Made by a program: the position numbers and the translations under genes. A stretch of 64,000 nt of DNA, taken from Rhizobium sp. RU20A. GTDB lineage: Bacteria > Pseudomonadota > Alphaproteobacteria > Rhizobiales > Rhizobiaceae. The notes beneath the pieces are model-generated. The model was not told the DNA's origin. It worked only from the letters and a program-made list of their open reading frames with translations, and ran no database searches. Location: NCBI RefSeq assembly GCF_900155885.1, contig NZ_FTMB01000007.1, positions 1-64,000 on the forward strand, given 5' to 3'. How positions within the stretch are numbered: the stretch's first letter is position 1; every line of letters begins with the position of its first letter. Below are positions 27,377 to 37,185 of the stretch, in pieces.

Positions 27377-27540
27377 CGTCTCGTCTCCCGCCGCCTGGCG
27401 CGGCTCTTGTCTGTTTCGGGCCGGATCCTGCCGGTCTTGCCCCATGTTCCTGTCAAATCCGTCATCGCAAATGCAAAACGCCTTGTCGAGCCGGGATGCG
27501 ACAGCGACGCTTCGCAATGCGCATGGGGTCATGACCGGGC

Positions 27541-27572
27541 ATAATATTGACATTGACGTAAACGTCAATATT
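27541..27572 (-). promoter_or_regulatory. etfQO promoter with MerR/LiuR-like palindromic operator
   Basis: On the minus strand TTGACG (27568-27563), a 16-base spacer and TATTAT (27546-27541) form a good sigma-70 promoter facing etfQO. It contains a perfect 7-bp inverted repeat TTGACGT/ACGTCAA (27553-27568) nested in a wider AATATTGAC/GTCAATATT pair (27543-27572). The core resembles sites bound by MerR-family LiuR regulators that control branched-chain amino-acid and fatty-acid catabolism in proteobacteria. Confidence 0.6.
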
Positions 27573-27715
27573 CGGCGACCAGCAAGATGGCGTCACGTCA
27601 GTGGAACGGGCAGCGGAAAACGAGCGATGCCGACACGACGGTCGTGCCGGCATGCAAGGGAGGACGAAACCGGATGGCGGGCTGCCAAAGATCGCCCCTG
27701 CCCTTCGGCAGGTTC

Positions 27716-29830
27716 TTATCCGTCGATGCGCTTCAGGCGGTCCATGTCCTCATCGACCTGCGCCATCATGTTGCGCTGCTGGCGCGACATCTGCTCCACC
27801 TGCCGCATCACCTCGGAGATGCGCTCGAAACCGCCGAAGAGGTCGCCAAGCCGCGTGAAGATGTCGGAATAGCCCTGCTGGGCGCTGTCGATCTTCTCTT
27901 CGGAGACCTGGATATGCTGGCCGAGCACATTGAGGCTGCCCTCGACCTGCGAGAGCGATTCGCGGCTGCGGTCGAGCGTCGACTTGGTGTCGGTGGCAAG
28001 GCCCCGTACCTCGTTGGCGACGATGGCGAAGGCGCGGCCGGCCTCTCCGGCGCGCGCGGCCTCGATGGTGGCATTGAGGGACAGCAGGTTCGTCTGCATG
28101 GTGATCTTGTCGATGATGCCGACGATATCGTTCAGGCGCTGCATCATGGTCGCGACCTTGAGGAACTCCTCGCGCAGCACGCCGCGGCTTTCCCCCGCCG
28201 AAACGCCGGCAATGCGCGTTTCCAGCTCGCCGCGCATGCCTTCGACGCGCTGGCGCACGCCTTCGGTCTGGCTGACGACCTGATCGAGCTCGCTGGACAG
28301 GCCGCTCGACTGATCGACGAACGCCTTCAGCCGGCCGATGACCTTCTTGCGCAGGCCGTTGATGAGCTGCTGCTGGCTGAGACGGCATTCGGTGAAATAG
28401 CGGGCGAAGCGGGCATAATGGGCGGTGAAGCCATCGACATAGGCATCGGTAAAGGGCGTGCCCTCCGGCACCTCGAAGAAGACGACGGCGGTCAGCGTCT
28501 GGTTGACATTGATGCCGAGCAATTCGCCGAACGTGGAGAAGCCGGCAGCAGGAATGTCCCAGGCCCGATCGAGGCTGGCCAGCGCCTTCTGATTGTTGAG
28601 GCGGCGCAGGATGCAGTCGTTGAGGACGGCCGCGAGCGGCTTCGGCTTGTTCTGGAAGAAGGCACGCATGTCGGCCGTCGTCTGGCCGGCAAAGTCGGTG
28701 GCGCGGACAAGATGCAGTTCGTCGCCGGGATTGACGTCGCAGTAGAAGTTGACGGTGCCGCGGTCGATGTCGATCCCGGCGACAGAGCGGATGAAGTAAT
28801 CGCCGCCGACCTTCAGGGCGAAGGTGTAGCCGTTCAATCGGTCGTTCAACTCCTGCGGCCGGCAGTTCATCATGCGGGCCATCGCCTCAACGACCGGCAC
28901 GACTTCGACCGTATCGGGATCGACGGCGGCGCGGACCTGCCGCGTTTCGGCCGAAGCCTCGAGCACCAGCAGCGACTTGCCCGTGGGGGCAAAGTTCTGG
29001 CTCTTCAAAACACCGTAGCGGATGCCAGGCGCCACCTTGGCGAAGACGATGACGGCGTGATTTTGCAGCATACGGCCATCGGCGGCGAGCAGGGTCTGGC
29101 GAAAATCCAGCTTGCCACCGGCCGAACCGCCGACGAAGAGACAGGGGAAGCGGCCGGATTCGTAGATCGCTTCCATGAAATAGTTTTCACTCGCCGACAG
29201 GCCGTCAATGAGGGTGAAGGCGACGGTGTCGCGCGCATCGACATCGAAAGGCAAACGGATGCGGGAGAGCGCTCCCGCCATTTCCGCGACGCGCTGATCC
29301 TGCGTGAGGCGGATCTGACCGGCGCGAATATCGGCATTGGCGAGCGGCACGGTCTGCACGGAAATGGCGCCGAGAAGATCGGGGCTGAAGATCTGAACGA
29401 TGACGTTGTCCCAGCTGTCCCCGCCCCGGCAATAGAGCGGCCCCGGCGCCTGCGGCCCGCCGCACAGTTCGCCGGCCGTCGTCGTGGCAACGAAGGGAAC
29501 CGTGCCCGCCCGCTCCCGCACCAGCTTGCAGACCGCTGCGAAATCGACATGCGGCGAGACATAGATGAAGGCGAAGCGCGCCGGGCGTCCGGCAAAGACG
29601 AAAGCATCCGGCGAGACGCCGGTCAGGCGCATGTCGGTGCGCATGACACGCATCGGGTCGGCTTTGGCGCGCGCGGCATTTTCGGCCTCGCCGTCGGCGG
29701 GTGAGTGGGGAGGCTGCGCGCCACCGGACGGCTGCGCCGCCCTGTCCGCTTCGAGATACGCGGGCAAGGGGGACGCCGGGACCATCTGGTGGGCCACGGC
29801 GGACCGTCGTGTCATCAAACGCGCAAACAT
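27716..29830 (-). CDS. soluble FIST-domain methyl-accepting chemotaxis-type sensory protein
   Basis: 704 residues without transmembrane helices. Residues about 85-290 are the FIST N domain and 290-430 the FIST C domain ([34 protein letters not shown]), a sensory module proposed to bind small ligands. A linker and coiled coil lead to an MCP signalling domain whose hairpin tip ([20 protein letters not shown], then [15 protein letters not shown]) lies at about 575-610. This tip normally docks CheA/CheW, so the protein should be a cytoplasmic chemoreceptor or a receptor for a non-flagellar Che-like pathway. The ribosome-binding site is unusually strong (AGGAGGTGA, nine bases from the ATG). No che gene is in the window. 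Confidence 0.9.
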   Translation of the reverse strand: MFARLMTRRSAVAHQMVPASPLPAYLEADRAAQPSGGAQPPHSPADGEAENAARAKADPMRVMRTDMRLTGVSPDAFVFAGRPARFAFIYVSPHVDFAAVCKLVRERAGTVPFVATTTAGELCGGPQAPGPLYCRGGDSWDNVIVQIFSPDLLGAISVQTVPLANADIRAGQIRLTQDQRVAEMAGALSRIRLPFDVDARDTVAFTLIDGLSASENYFMEAIYESGRFPCLFVGGSAGGKLDFRQTLLAADGRMLQNHAVIVFAKVAPGIRYGVLKSQNFAPTGKSLLVLEASAETRQVRAAVDPDTVEVVPVVEAMARMMNCRPQELNDRLNGYTFALKVGGDYFIRSVAGIDIDRGTVNFYCDVNPGDELHLVRATDFAGQTTADMRAFFQNKPKPLAAVLNDCILRRLNNQKALASLDRAWDIPAAGFSTFGELLGINVNQTLTAVVFFEVPEGTPFTDAYVDGFTAHYARFARYFTECRLSQQQLINGLRKKVIGRLKAFVDQSSGLSSELDQVVSQTEGVRQRVEGMRGELETRIAGVSAGESRGVLREEFLKVATMMQRLNDIVGIIDKITMQTNLLSLNATIEAARAGEAGRAFAIVANEVRGLATDTKSTLDRSRESLSQVEGSLNVLGQHIQVSEEKIDSAQQGYSDIFTRLGDLFGGFERISEVMRQVEQMSRQQRNMMAQVDEDMDRLKRIDG

Positions 29831-30012
29831 TAAAAAATCACCTCCTGCTTATTTAAGCGAAAGTCGACGCTACGGAGGCGCTTTTAACAAGGACTTAAGG
29901 ATACCGACCAAAAGACATGTGCTGCCCCGCCAGCCTTGACCCCCGTCAATTCCAGGCGTGAAAAATATTTCTGCCCTGTTCTTCCCACCTCTCGATCCGC
30001 TAAGATGGGCCG

Positions 30013-30885
30013 ATGACCCCAGACACGCTCGATCAGTTTTCCGCCGCGGAACTCGCCGCCCTGCTGGCATTCCATGCCGATGCGGGCGTGGACTGGCTGC
30101 TGGAGGAAAGCCCCGTCGATCGCTTCGTCGCACCGCGCGCAGCGACGGGCGAGGCGCGGGGCCAGGCGGCGAGCGCTGAGCGGGCGCGCGCTGAGACGGG
30201 CGGCGCGACACGGACGGCGCCACAGCGCGGTCAGCGGGCGACGCCCCCTTCCCCGACCCCGGCGGCAGGACCGGTCGCGATCCCCGACGAGCAGGCCGTC
30301 GCGGAAGCCCGGCGACTGGCCGCAGCCGCGACATCCGTGGAGGCGCTGAGCGAGGCAATGCGCGGCTTTACCGGCTGCAACCTCAAGAACTCGGCGCGAT
30401 CGACCCTGTTTGCCGAGGGTGAGCCGGGCCGTGCCTTGATGATCGTCGGGCCTGTTCCCCTTGCCGACGACGACCGGGACGGCAGGCCGTTCTCCGGGCG
30501 CAGCGGCACCATGCTCGACCGCATGCTGGCCGGCATCGGCCTTTCTCGTGATCAGGTGACGCTGACCACGGCCATTGCCTGGCGGCCGCCGGGCAACCGG
30601 ATGCCGACACCGCGCGAGGCAGAGATCTGCCGTCCCTTCATCGACCGGCAGATTGCGCTCTTCCGGCCGCAAAAACTGCTGCTGCTCGGAAACTTCACCG
30701 CGCGCCTGCTTCTTGGCAGCAACGAGACGATCCACGACCTCAGGGGACGCTGGCATCGGCTGACCTTTGACGGCCATGAGGTCGATGTCATGGCGACGCA
30801 TCACCCGCAGGACATGGCCGCCACGCCGGAGAAAAAGAAGCAGGTCTGGGCCGATCTTCTGGCCCTGAAGGCCGGTCCTCGCTGA
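30013..30885 (+). CDS. uracil-DNA glycosylase superfamily protein with divergent motif A
   Basis: 290 residues. After a variable, Ala/Arg-rich N-terminal third (1-95) comes a UDG family 4/5-like domain: FTGCNLKNSARSTLFAEGEP, MIVGPVPLADDD with GRPFSGRSGTMLDRMLAGIGL, AIAWRPPGNRMPTPREAEICRPF, LLLLGNFTARLLLG and ATHHPQDM. The overall order matches family 4 enzymes that remove uracil from DNA, but the usual GEAPG with its acidic residue is replaced by GPVPL, and only two of the four cysteines expected for a 4Fe-4S cluster are evident. Activity is therefore uncertain. It lies alone between divergent and unrelated genes. Confidence 0.8.
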   Translation: MTPDTLDQFSAAELAALLAFHADAGVDWLLEESPVDRFVAPRAATGEARGQAASAERARAETGGATRTAPQRGQRATPPSPTPAAGPVAIPDEQAVAEARRLAAAATSVEALSEAMRGFTGCNLKNSARSTLFAEGEPGRALMIVGPVPLADDDRDGRPFSGRSGTMLDRMLAGIGLSRDQVTLTTAIAWRPPGNRMPTPREAEICRPFIDRQIALFRPQKLLLLGNFTARLLLGSNETIHDLRGRWHRLTFDGHEVDVMATHHPQDMAATPEKKKQVWADLLALKAGPR

Positions 30886-31027
30886 ACGATCGGGCGCATC
30901 TCAATTCTAAACAACTGATGAAAAAAGCCATGCAAATTGCGCATGGCAGCGCCGCTCCCTGCTGCCTTGCAAAAACCATGCTGCGGCGCAATATGACAGT
31001 GCGGGAGGACTGGATAAGGATCAGACC

Positions 31028-31204
31028 ATGACTGCCCGCTTTCGCCCCGTTCACAGCAGCTTCGAGACGCTTCGCCAAGCCGGCAATGCGCGTCGCGCGT
31101 CTGTTTTCGCCTTCGGCAGCGCAGCCAACGAACAACTGACCGCAGCAAGCTATGCCCGCGTCGTGCGTCCCTGCCCCTTGCATGCCGAAGCGCTGGTACG
31201 CTGA
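31028..31204 (+). CDS. small hypothetical protein (58 aa)
   Basis: Preceded by AAGGA at a suitable spacing. The protein (MTARFRPVHSSFETLRQAGN..., ending CPLHAEALVR) is basic at the N-terminus and has no membrane segment or recognised family. Upstream, TTGCAA (about 30967) and AATATG could be a weak promoter. A second small ORF follows after 75 bases. Confidence 0.42.
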   Translation: MTARFRPVHSSFETLRQAGNARRASVFAFGSAANEQLTAASYARVVRPCPLHAEALVR

Positions 31205-31279
31205 CGGCGGATAACGCGCTTTCAGGCTTTGCGCCGGAGACCGGCGAAGGGCTCACATCTTCAAGAATGAGGCCATGAC

Positions 31280-31429
31280 ATGACGACCGTTCTTTCCCCG
31301 ATCCGCACGCTGCTGTCCGGCGTTGACGATATCCGCACCGCCGTCAGCGCGTCGCGCGAATATCGCCGCTTGGCCGGTCAGCCGCAGGCACGCATGCCTG
31401 TGATCAGCAACCTGCTGCCGCAGGGCTGA
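31280..31429 (+). CDS. small hypothetical protein (49 aa)
   Basis: GAGG lies eight bases upstream of the ATG. The peptide begins MTTVLSPIRTLLSGVDDIRTAV and ends PVISNLLPQG, with an amphipathic helical first half. No family recognised. The size and helical basic character are reminiscent of other tiny rhizobial proteins, but nothing more specific can be said. Confidence 0.4.
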   Translation: MTTVLSPIRTLLSGVDDIRTAVSASREYRRLAGQPQARMPVISNLLPQG

Positions 31430-31713
31430 CGGCACGGGTCACTGCGAGCCTGACGTACCCTGCGCCATATGCGCCTCAGACATCATTTCTTCCGCGCTCT
31501 CGCGAGCCTGTGTTCCACGATGATCATGGCACGGGTGCAACGATCCAGCGTCCGCTCGTCGCTTCTGCTCTCCGCGTCGATCCCCTGACACTTGCGTCAT
31601 CGCCTGTCGCATTTCACGGGACAGTTCGCTCCCGGATACCGCAAAGTGGTGTACTGCACAGGTACGTCCCGAAAGTGGGCGACCTTTGCGAACCGGGCGG
31701 TTGAGGGGTCGAT

Positions 31714-32994
31714 ATGTTTGCGAGTCTGGCGTCTGTCCTCAGCCTGATGCTCTCCACCCTGCTGATGATGGTCGGCTTCGGGCTGCAGAGTTATGTGATC
31801 CCGGTTCGGTCCGTCGCCGAGCACTGGTCGACGCTGACGATTTCCTGGTTCGCCACGGGCTATACGATCGGTTTCACGCTTTCCTGTTTCGTCACGCCGC
31901 GCTTCATCTCCCGGGTCGGGCATGTGCGCGTCTTCACGGCGCTGGTCACGCTGCTCTCGGTTGCCGTGCTGCTGTGCGGGCTTTTCGTCGACTGGCGGGC
32001 CTGGATCGTCTTCCGCTTCATCTCCGGCCTTGCCATTTCCGGCAGCTATCTCGTCATCGAGAGCTGGCTGAACGAGCGGGTGACGAATGAAAACCGCGGC
32101 ATGCTGTTTTCGCTTTACCTCATCACCACCATGGTCGGGACCATTGGTGGGCAATATCTCGTGCCGCTTGGCGATCCCACCAACACGACGCTGTTCATGC
32201 TGTGCGGCATCATCTTCTCGCTGGCGCTGCTGCCGACGGCGCTGAGTGCCTCGGCGCTACCGGCTGCACCCGCCAGCGTGCGCTTCAATCTCGCCGGCCT
32301 CTTCCGGCGCTCGCCGGTGGCGGTCGTCGGCGCCTTTGTCGCCGGCGCGATCTCCGGCGCATGGCTGAATCTCGGCGGCGTCTTTACCCAGAAGACGGGA
32401 CTTTCGACGGCGGAAGGAGCAACCCTGCTCGCCGCCGTGCTGGCGGGCAGCTCGATCGCGCAAATTCCGATCGGACGCCTCTCCGACCGGATCGACCGGC
32501 GCCTCGTGATGGTCGGATGCGGCATCTTCGGCGTGTTTTCCTCGATTGCCATGATGCTGGTGACCGGCAGTGATCCGACCATCCGCTATGTCGTGGCGGC
32601 CTTCGTCGGCGCCGTCATCTTCCCGATCTACGGGCTCAACGTCGCCCATGCCAACGACCTCGCCGCGCCGACCGATTATGTCGAGGTCTCCTCGGGCATG
32701 ATGATCGTCTATGGCATCGGAACGATTTCCGGCCCCCTGATGGTCGCCCCGGTGATGGATACATTCGGGCCGGCCGCGCTGTTTGCGGTCATGACGGCCT
32801 ATTTCGCGCTCTACGGCGGCTATGCGGCGTGGCGCATCACGATGCGCCGGGAAACGGACGGCATGGTGGGGAAAACGGACTTCCAGCCCAGTCCCGTCCC
32901 GCAGCCCGGTCTCGACCCGGCCGGCACCTTGCAGCAGGCGGCCAGTGAAGCCGAGACGTCCGCCGAGGACGAAACGCGGCCACTACCCGGTTGA
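31714..32994 (+). CDS. MFS transporter (YcaD-like)
   Basis: 426 residues, twelve transmembrane helices. GFGLQSYVIPVRSVAEHWS in helix 1, TISWFATGYTIGFTLSCFVTPRFISRVGHVRVF (motif A region) and ISGSYLVIESWLNERVTNENRGMLFSLYL are features of the YcaD subfamily of MFS proteins, putative exporters with unknown substrate. GAGGGG precedes the ATG by six bases. The C-terminal 45 residues are hydrophilic, Pro/Glu-rich and probably cytoplasmic. It ends three bases before the convergent DMT transporter gene. Confidence 0.9.
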   Translation: MFASLASVLSLMLSTLLMMVGFGLQSYVIPVRSVAEHWSTLTISWFATGYTIGFTLSCFVTPRFISRVGHVRVFTALVTLLSVAVLLCGLFVDWRAWIVFRFISGLAISGSYLVIESWLNERVTNENRGMLFSLYLITTMVGTIGGQYLVPLGDPTNTTLFMLCGIIFSLALLPTALSASALPAAPASVRFNLAGLFRRSPVAVVGAFVAGAISGAWLNLGGVFTQKTGLSTAEGATLLAAVLAGSSIAQIPIGRLSDRIDRRLVMVGCGIFGVFSSIAMMLVTGSDPTIRYVVAAFVGAVIFPIYGLNVAHANDLAAPTDYVEVSSGMMIVYGIGTISGPLMVAPVMDTFGPAALFAVMTAYFALYGGYAAWRITMRRETDGMVGKTDFQPSPVPQPGLDPAGTLQQAASEAETSAEDETRPLPG

Positions 32995-32997
32995 GCG

Positions 32998-33936
32998 TCA
33001 CCCCTGCGGCGTCATCGCCTTGCGGGCGGCGCGGCGTTCGAGGCCGAGGCGGTGTTCCCGGAAGATGATGAAGATGCCGGCGGCGATGACGATCAGGGTT
33101 CCGACGAGCATGTGCAGGGTCGGCACGTCGTCAAACAAGAGATAGCCGATCACGGTTCCGAGCAGGATCGAGGTGTACTCAAACGGCGCGATCGTCGACA
33201 TGTCGGCATGGCGGTAGCTTTCCGTCAGCAGGATCTGCGCAATGCCGCCGCAGATGCCCGCCACGGCGAGGAGCAGGAAGGCATTCAGCGACAGCGCCGT
33301 CCAGCCAAACGGCAGCGACAAAAGCGAAAAGAGCGAAGCGCTCAAGGAGAAATAGAGCACGATGGTCTCGGTACGCTCGGAGCGCACCAGCTTGCGCACC
33401 AGCACCATGGCCGTGGCGCCAAGCGTCGCGGACAGGAGAACGGCGAGCGCCCCAAGGGCCTCGCTCGCCCCGACGCTGCCTTCAGAAAAGAGGGTGAGGC
33501 GCGGCCAGACGATGATGATCACCCCGACGAGGCCGACCGCGACCGCCGACCAGCGATAGAGCCGCACCGTCTCCTTCAGAAAGAGCGCTGCGAAAACAAC
33601 GGTGAGCAGCGGCATCGCATAGCCAATGGCGATCGCCTCCGGCAATGGCAGATGGATGAGGCCGTAAAAGCCGCAGCTCATGGCGAGAATGCCGACGAAG
33701 CCGCGCATGATGTGACCGCCAAAATCACGCGTGTGGAAAGCGGCGAAGAGCCGCCCCGTGGCGGACAGATAGGCGATGATCGGCAACAGAGCGAAAGCGG
33801 AGCGATAGAAGGTGATCTGGCCGGTCGCGATGTCACTGCCGGCAGCCTTGATGCAGGTGGACATCACAAGGAAGACGATGACGGAGGCGATCTTCAGCGC
33901 AATGCCGCGCAAGGGGTTCGGATGGGCATCATGCAT
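32998..33936 (-). CDS. DMT-superfamily transporter (EamA)
   Basis: 312 residues with ten predicted helices in two EamA repeats: ISSVIVFLVMS-type first helix (IASVIVFLVMSTCIKA), ITFYRSAFALLPIIAY, GYAMPLLTVVFAALFLKETVRLYRWSAVAVGLVGVIIIV in repeat 1 and FEYTSILLGTVIGYLLFDDVPTLHMLVGTLIVIAAGIFII in repeat 2, each with the conserved acidic/Pro end. Likely an inner-membrane metabolite exporter; substrate not deducible. The last ~17 residues are basic. Confidence 0.9.
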   Translation of the reverse strand: MHDAHPNPLRGIALKIASVIVFLVMSTCIKAAGSDIATGQITFYRSAFALLPIIAYLSATGRLFAAFHTRDFGGHIMRGFVGILAMSCGFYGLIHLPLPEAIAIGYAMPLLTVVFAALFLKETVRLYRWSAVAVGLVGVIIIVWPRLTLFSEGSVGASEALGALAVLLSATLGATAMVLVRKLVRSERTETIVLYFSLSASLFSLLSLPFGWTALSLNAFLLLAVAGICGGIAQILLTESYRHADMSTIAPFEYTSILLGTVIGYLLFDDVPTLHMLVGTLIVIAAGIFIIFREHRLGLERRAARKAMTPQG

Positions 33937-34307
33937 CGTGTCGGGAATTCCTGCCTGGGGCGCGCCTCTCGCCCTGCCGCCTCTCGCACACCGCTCTTAC
34001 GGCAATTCGTCGGCAGACGGGATCAATTCTCGTGATACATGCCATGATTTTGGAGATGTGAAGGGCTTTTCTTGTCTATCCTGATATCGTCAGTATTGGG
34101 CAGTGATGATGTGTCGAAAGATGGCACAGTCTTTAGCGATTGTTAGTGGGATCACCGTAAAGATCGGCAGCCTCGCCTTACGCGCTGCCATTCGGCGGTC
34201 CTTCGGCGGAGCCCCGATGACCGGCGCGGACAGAAAGCGGTGGTGCGGGCAGCAGTTCAGGACCGGCAGGAGCCTCTGGGGGGTGCCGGCCGCAAGCGGG
34301 AAGCACT
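33937..34307. other. divergent intergenic region before pepN
   Basis: About 370 bases. AT content rises around 34020-34150, where promoters for both the DMT transporter and pepN would be expected, but no clear -35/-10 pair, operator or small ORF could be picked out. Confidence 0.4.
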
Positions 34308-36956
34308 ATGCGCACACAGACGGGCCAGATCGTTCACCTTGCCGACTACAAGCCGTTCGACTTCATTCTTGAACGGGTGGATCTGACCTTCGAACTGGAC
34401 CCGCGTGAAACCAAGGTCGAGGCACGCCTGATCTTCCATCGGCGCGAAGGCGCAGACCCCGCCGCGCCGCTCGTGCTGGATGGCGATGACCTCGTCTTGA
34501 AGGATCTCCTCTTCGATCAGGAGCCGATCGAGCCCGGTCGTTTTACCGCGACGGATACGAGCCTTGTGATCCGCGACCTGCCGGCCGAGGCGCCTTTCGA
34601 GATCACCATCGTCACCGAGCTTTCGCCCGAAACCAACACGCAGCTGATGGGGCTTTACCGCACCAGCAACGTCTATTGCACCCAGTGCGAGGCGGAAGGC
34701 TTCCGCCGCATCACCTATTTCCCGGATCGTCCCGATGTCCTGTCGGTCTATACGGTCAACATTATCGCCGACAAGGCATCCTCCCCCCTGCTGCTGTCCA
34801 ACGGCAATTATCTCGGCGGCGCCGACATGGGCGATGGCCGCCACTTCGCCGCCTGGTTCGATCCGCATCCCAAACCGAGCTATCTCTTCGCGCTGGTCGC
34901 CGGTGACCTCGGCACGGTGGAAGATCGTTTCGTGACGATGTCGGGCCGCGAGGTGACGCTGCGCATCCATGTCGAGCACGGCAACGAGCCGAAGGCGGCC
35001 TATGCCATGGATGCGCTGAAACGCTCGATGACATGGGACGAGCAGGCCTTCGGGCGCGAATACGATCTCGACATCTTCATGATCGTCGCCGTTTCCGACT
35101 TCAACATGGGGGCGATGGAGAACAAGGGTCTCAACGTCTTCAACGACAAATACGTGCTCGCCGACCCCGAAACGGCGACGGATGCCGACTACGCCAATAT
35201 CGAGGCGATCATCGCGCATGAATATTTCCACAACTGGACCGGCAACCGCATCACTTGCCGCGACTGGTTTCAGCTGTGCCTGAAGGAAGGCCTGACGGTC
35301 TATCGGGACCATGAGTTTTCCGCCGACCAGCGCTCGCGCGCCGTCAAGCGCATCGCCGAGGTACGCCACCTGAAGGCCGAACAGTTCGCCGAGGACGGCG
35401 GGCCGCTGGCCCACCCGGTGCGCCCAAATACTTACAAGGAAATCAACAACTTCTACACGACGACGGTCTACCAGAAGGGCAGCGAAGTGACGCGCATGAT
35501 CGCGACGCTGCTCGGCCGCGACGGTTTTCGCAAGGGCATGGACCTCTATTTCGACCGGCATGACGGCGAGGCCGTGACGATCGAGGATTTCGTGCGCTGT
35601 TTCGAGGACAGCAGCGGACAGGACCTTGCGCAGTTTTCGCTGTGGTATCGTCAGTCCGGCACGCCCTTGGTGACGCTTTCGGGCGCCTATGATGCCGGTC
35701 GCCAGACCTTCACGCTCGATCTCGAGCAGATGGTGCCGCCGACGCCGGGCCAGAGCGCCAAGGAGCCGATGCACATCCCGCTGACCTTCGCCCTGATCCT
35801 GGAAGATGGCAGCCAGGCGCAGCCGTCGCGGGTCGAGGGCGCGCGGGTCACCGCAGACGTGCTGCATCTGACCGAACGGCGGGAGAGCGCCGTGTTCCAC
35901 GGCATCGCCTCGCGGCCGGTCCTGTCGATCAATCGCGGCTTTTCCGCGCCGATCAATCTGCAGTTTTCGCAAAGCGCGGCCGACCTTGCGCATATTGCGC
36001 GCCATGAAAGCGACCTCTTCGCCCGCTGGCAGGCCATCAGCGATCTGGCGCTTCCCGATCTCGTCAACGCGGCACACGCCATCGTGGCCGGCAAGGCACC
36101 TGAATGGAACCCTGTCCTGATCGCCGCGCTGCTCGACATCGCCGCCGATCTGAAGCTTGAGCCGGCTTTCCGCGCCATGGCGCTGACGCTGCCGGCCGAG
36201 GCCGATATTGCACGTGCCATCGGCGCCAATACCGATCCCGATGCGATCCATGCCGCGCGCGAAAATCTCTTCACCAGGGTTGCTGAGAGCGGTGCGCCGC
36301 TTTTTGCGAGGCTCGTCGACACGCTGGCCGCGACCGGCGCCTTTTCGCCGGACGCCGACAGCGCAGGCCGCCGGGCGCTGCGGGGCGTGGCGCTCGCCTT
36401 CCTGGCCGCCGCCGAACGCGCACCGGGATCGATCAAGGCCGCCTTTGACGCCGCCGACAACATGACGGATCTGTCGCAGGCGCTGTGCATTCTCGCCCAC
36501 CGGTTCCCCGATCACGCCGAAACGGCGAATGCGCTGGCGGCCTTCCGTGACCGGTTCGGCACCAATCCGCTCGTCATGGACAAATGGTTCTCGATCCAGG
36601 CGACCATTCCCGGCGAGGGAGCCATGCCGCGCATCGAGGCGCTGGTGGCCGACCCGATCTACAATGCGCAGAACCCGAACCGCGTCAGGGCGCTGATCGG
36701 CAGCTTCGCTTTCCAGAACGGCACCGGCTTCAACCGCAAGGACGGTGCCGGATACCGGCTGCTGGCCGCGCAGGTGCTGGATATCGATCCGCGTAACCCG
36801 CAGCTCGCCGCGCGTCTGCTGACGGCCATGCGCTCCTGGCGCTCGCTGGAGCCAGCCCGCGCCGCTGCGGCCCGCGCAGCCCTCGAAGACATCGCCGCGG
36901 CAAGCCCGCTGTCGGCCGATGTCGGCGATATCGTCGAGCGCATGCTGAAAGGCTGA
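34308..36956 (+). CDS. pepN: aminopeptidase N
   Basis: 882 residues, M1 zinc metallopeptidase that removes N-terminal residues from peptides in the cytoplasm. The substrate-anchoring GAMEN motif is at 268-272, the zinc site HEYFHNW begins at His304 (His304, His308 and the downstream Glu of KEGLTVYRD), and the C-terminal half is the PepN-specific Ig-like plus superhelical domain (FAFQNGTGFNRKDGAGYRLLA). The length is the same as the E. coli type. GGGAAG precedes the ATG. It stands upstream of a PAS histidine kinase and convergent glnE, an order common in Rhizobiaceae. Confidence 0.97.
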   Translation: MRTQTGQIVHLADYKPFDFILERVDLTFELDPRETKVEARLIFHRREGADPAAPLVLDGDDLVLKDLLFDQEPIEPGRFTATDTSLVIRDLPAEAPFEITIVTELSPETNTQLMGLYRTSNVYCTQCEAEGFRRITYFPDRPDVLSVYTVNIIADKASSPLLLSNGNYLGGADMGDGRHFAAWFDPHPKPSYLFALVAGDLGTVEDRFVTMSGREVTLRIHVEHGNEPKAAYAMDALKRSMTWDEQAFGREYDLDIFMIVAVSDFNMGAMENKGLNVFNDKYVLADPETATDADYANIEAIIAHEYFHNWTGNRITCRDWFQLCLKEGLTVYRDHEFSADQRSRAVKRIAEVRHLKAEQFAEDGGPLAHPVRPNTYKEINNFYTTTVYQKGSEVTRMIATLLGRDGFRKGMDLYFDRHDGEAVTIEDFVRCFEDSSGQDLAQFSLWYRQSGTPLVTLSGAYDAGRQTFTLDLEQMVPPTPGQSAKEPMHIPLTFALILEDGSQAQPSRVEGARVTADVLHLTERRESAVFHGIASRPVLSINRGFSAPINLQFSQSAADLAHIARHESDLFARWQAISDLALPDLVNAAHAIVAGKAPEWNPVLIAALLDIAADLKLEPAFRAMALTLPAEADIARAIGANTDPDAIHAARENLFTRVAESGAPLFARLVDTLAATGAFSPDADSAGRRALRGVALAFLAAAERAPGSIKAAFDAADNMTDLSQALCILAHRFPDHAETANALAAFRDRFGTNPLVMDKWFSIQATIPGEGAMPRIEALVADPIYNAQNPNRVRALIGSFAFQNGTGFNRKDGAGYRLLAAQVLDIDPRNPQLAARLLTAMRSWRSLEPARAAAARAALEDIAAASPLSADVGDIVERMLKG

Positions 36957-37185
36957 TGGCACGACCGTGCCGCCTTGTCTTTCCGCTGCCGCTTTCCCTG
37001 GCGGCAGACGCCCGCCGGTCCGGTGAGACGGTCATCCTTGCTGGCAAAGTGTTGCAGGCCAGTCGCGCTTTTCCTCGCGCGGAATCAGAACCTTAACGGA
37101 TCGTTACTTTTCCGCTGGACAAGGCGAATCACCTTTGATTCATTGACGATAGATTCGGGCGAGCGGCGCGGCGAATCATCAAAGG

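Noticed and set aside
25655-27544. A 629-codon open frame antisense to etfQO
   Set aside because: Translation is repetitive Val/Gly/Ala/His sequence without motifs; etfQO has all FAD and Fe-S motifs.
34257-36962. A 901-codon open frame antisense to pepN
   Set aside because: It exactly mirrors pepN, has no start signal or fold, and arises because high-GC codon bias removes stops on the opposite strand.
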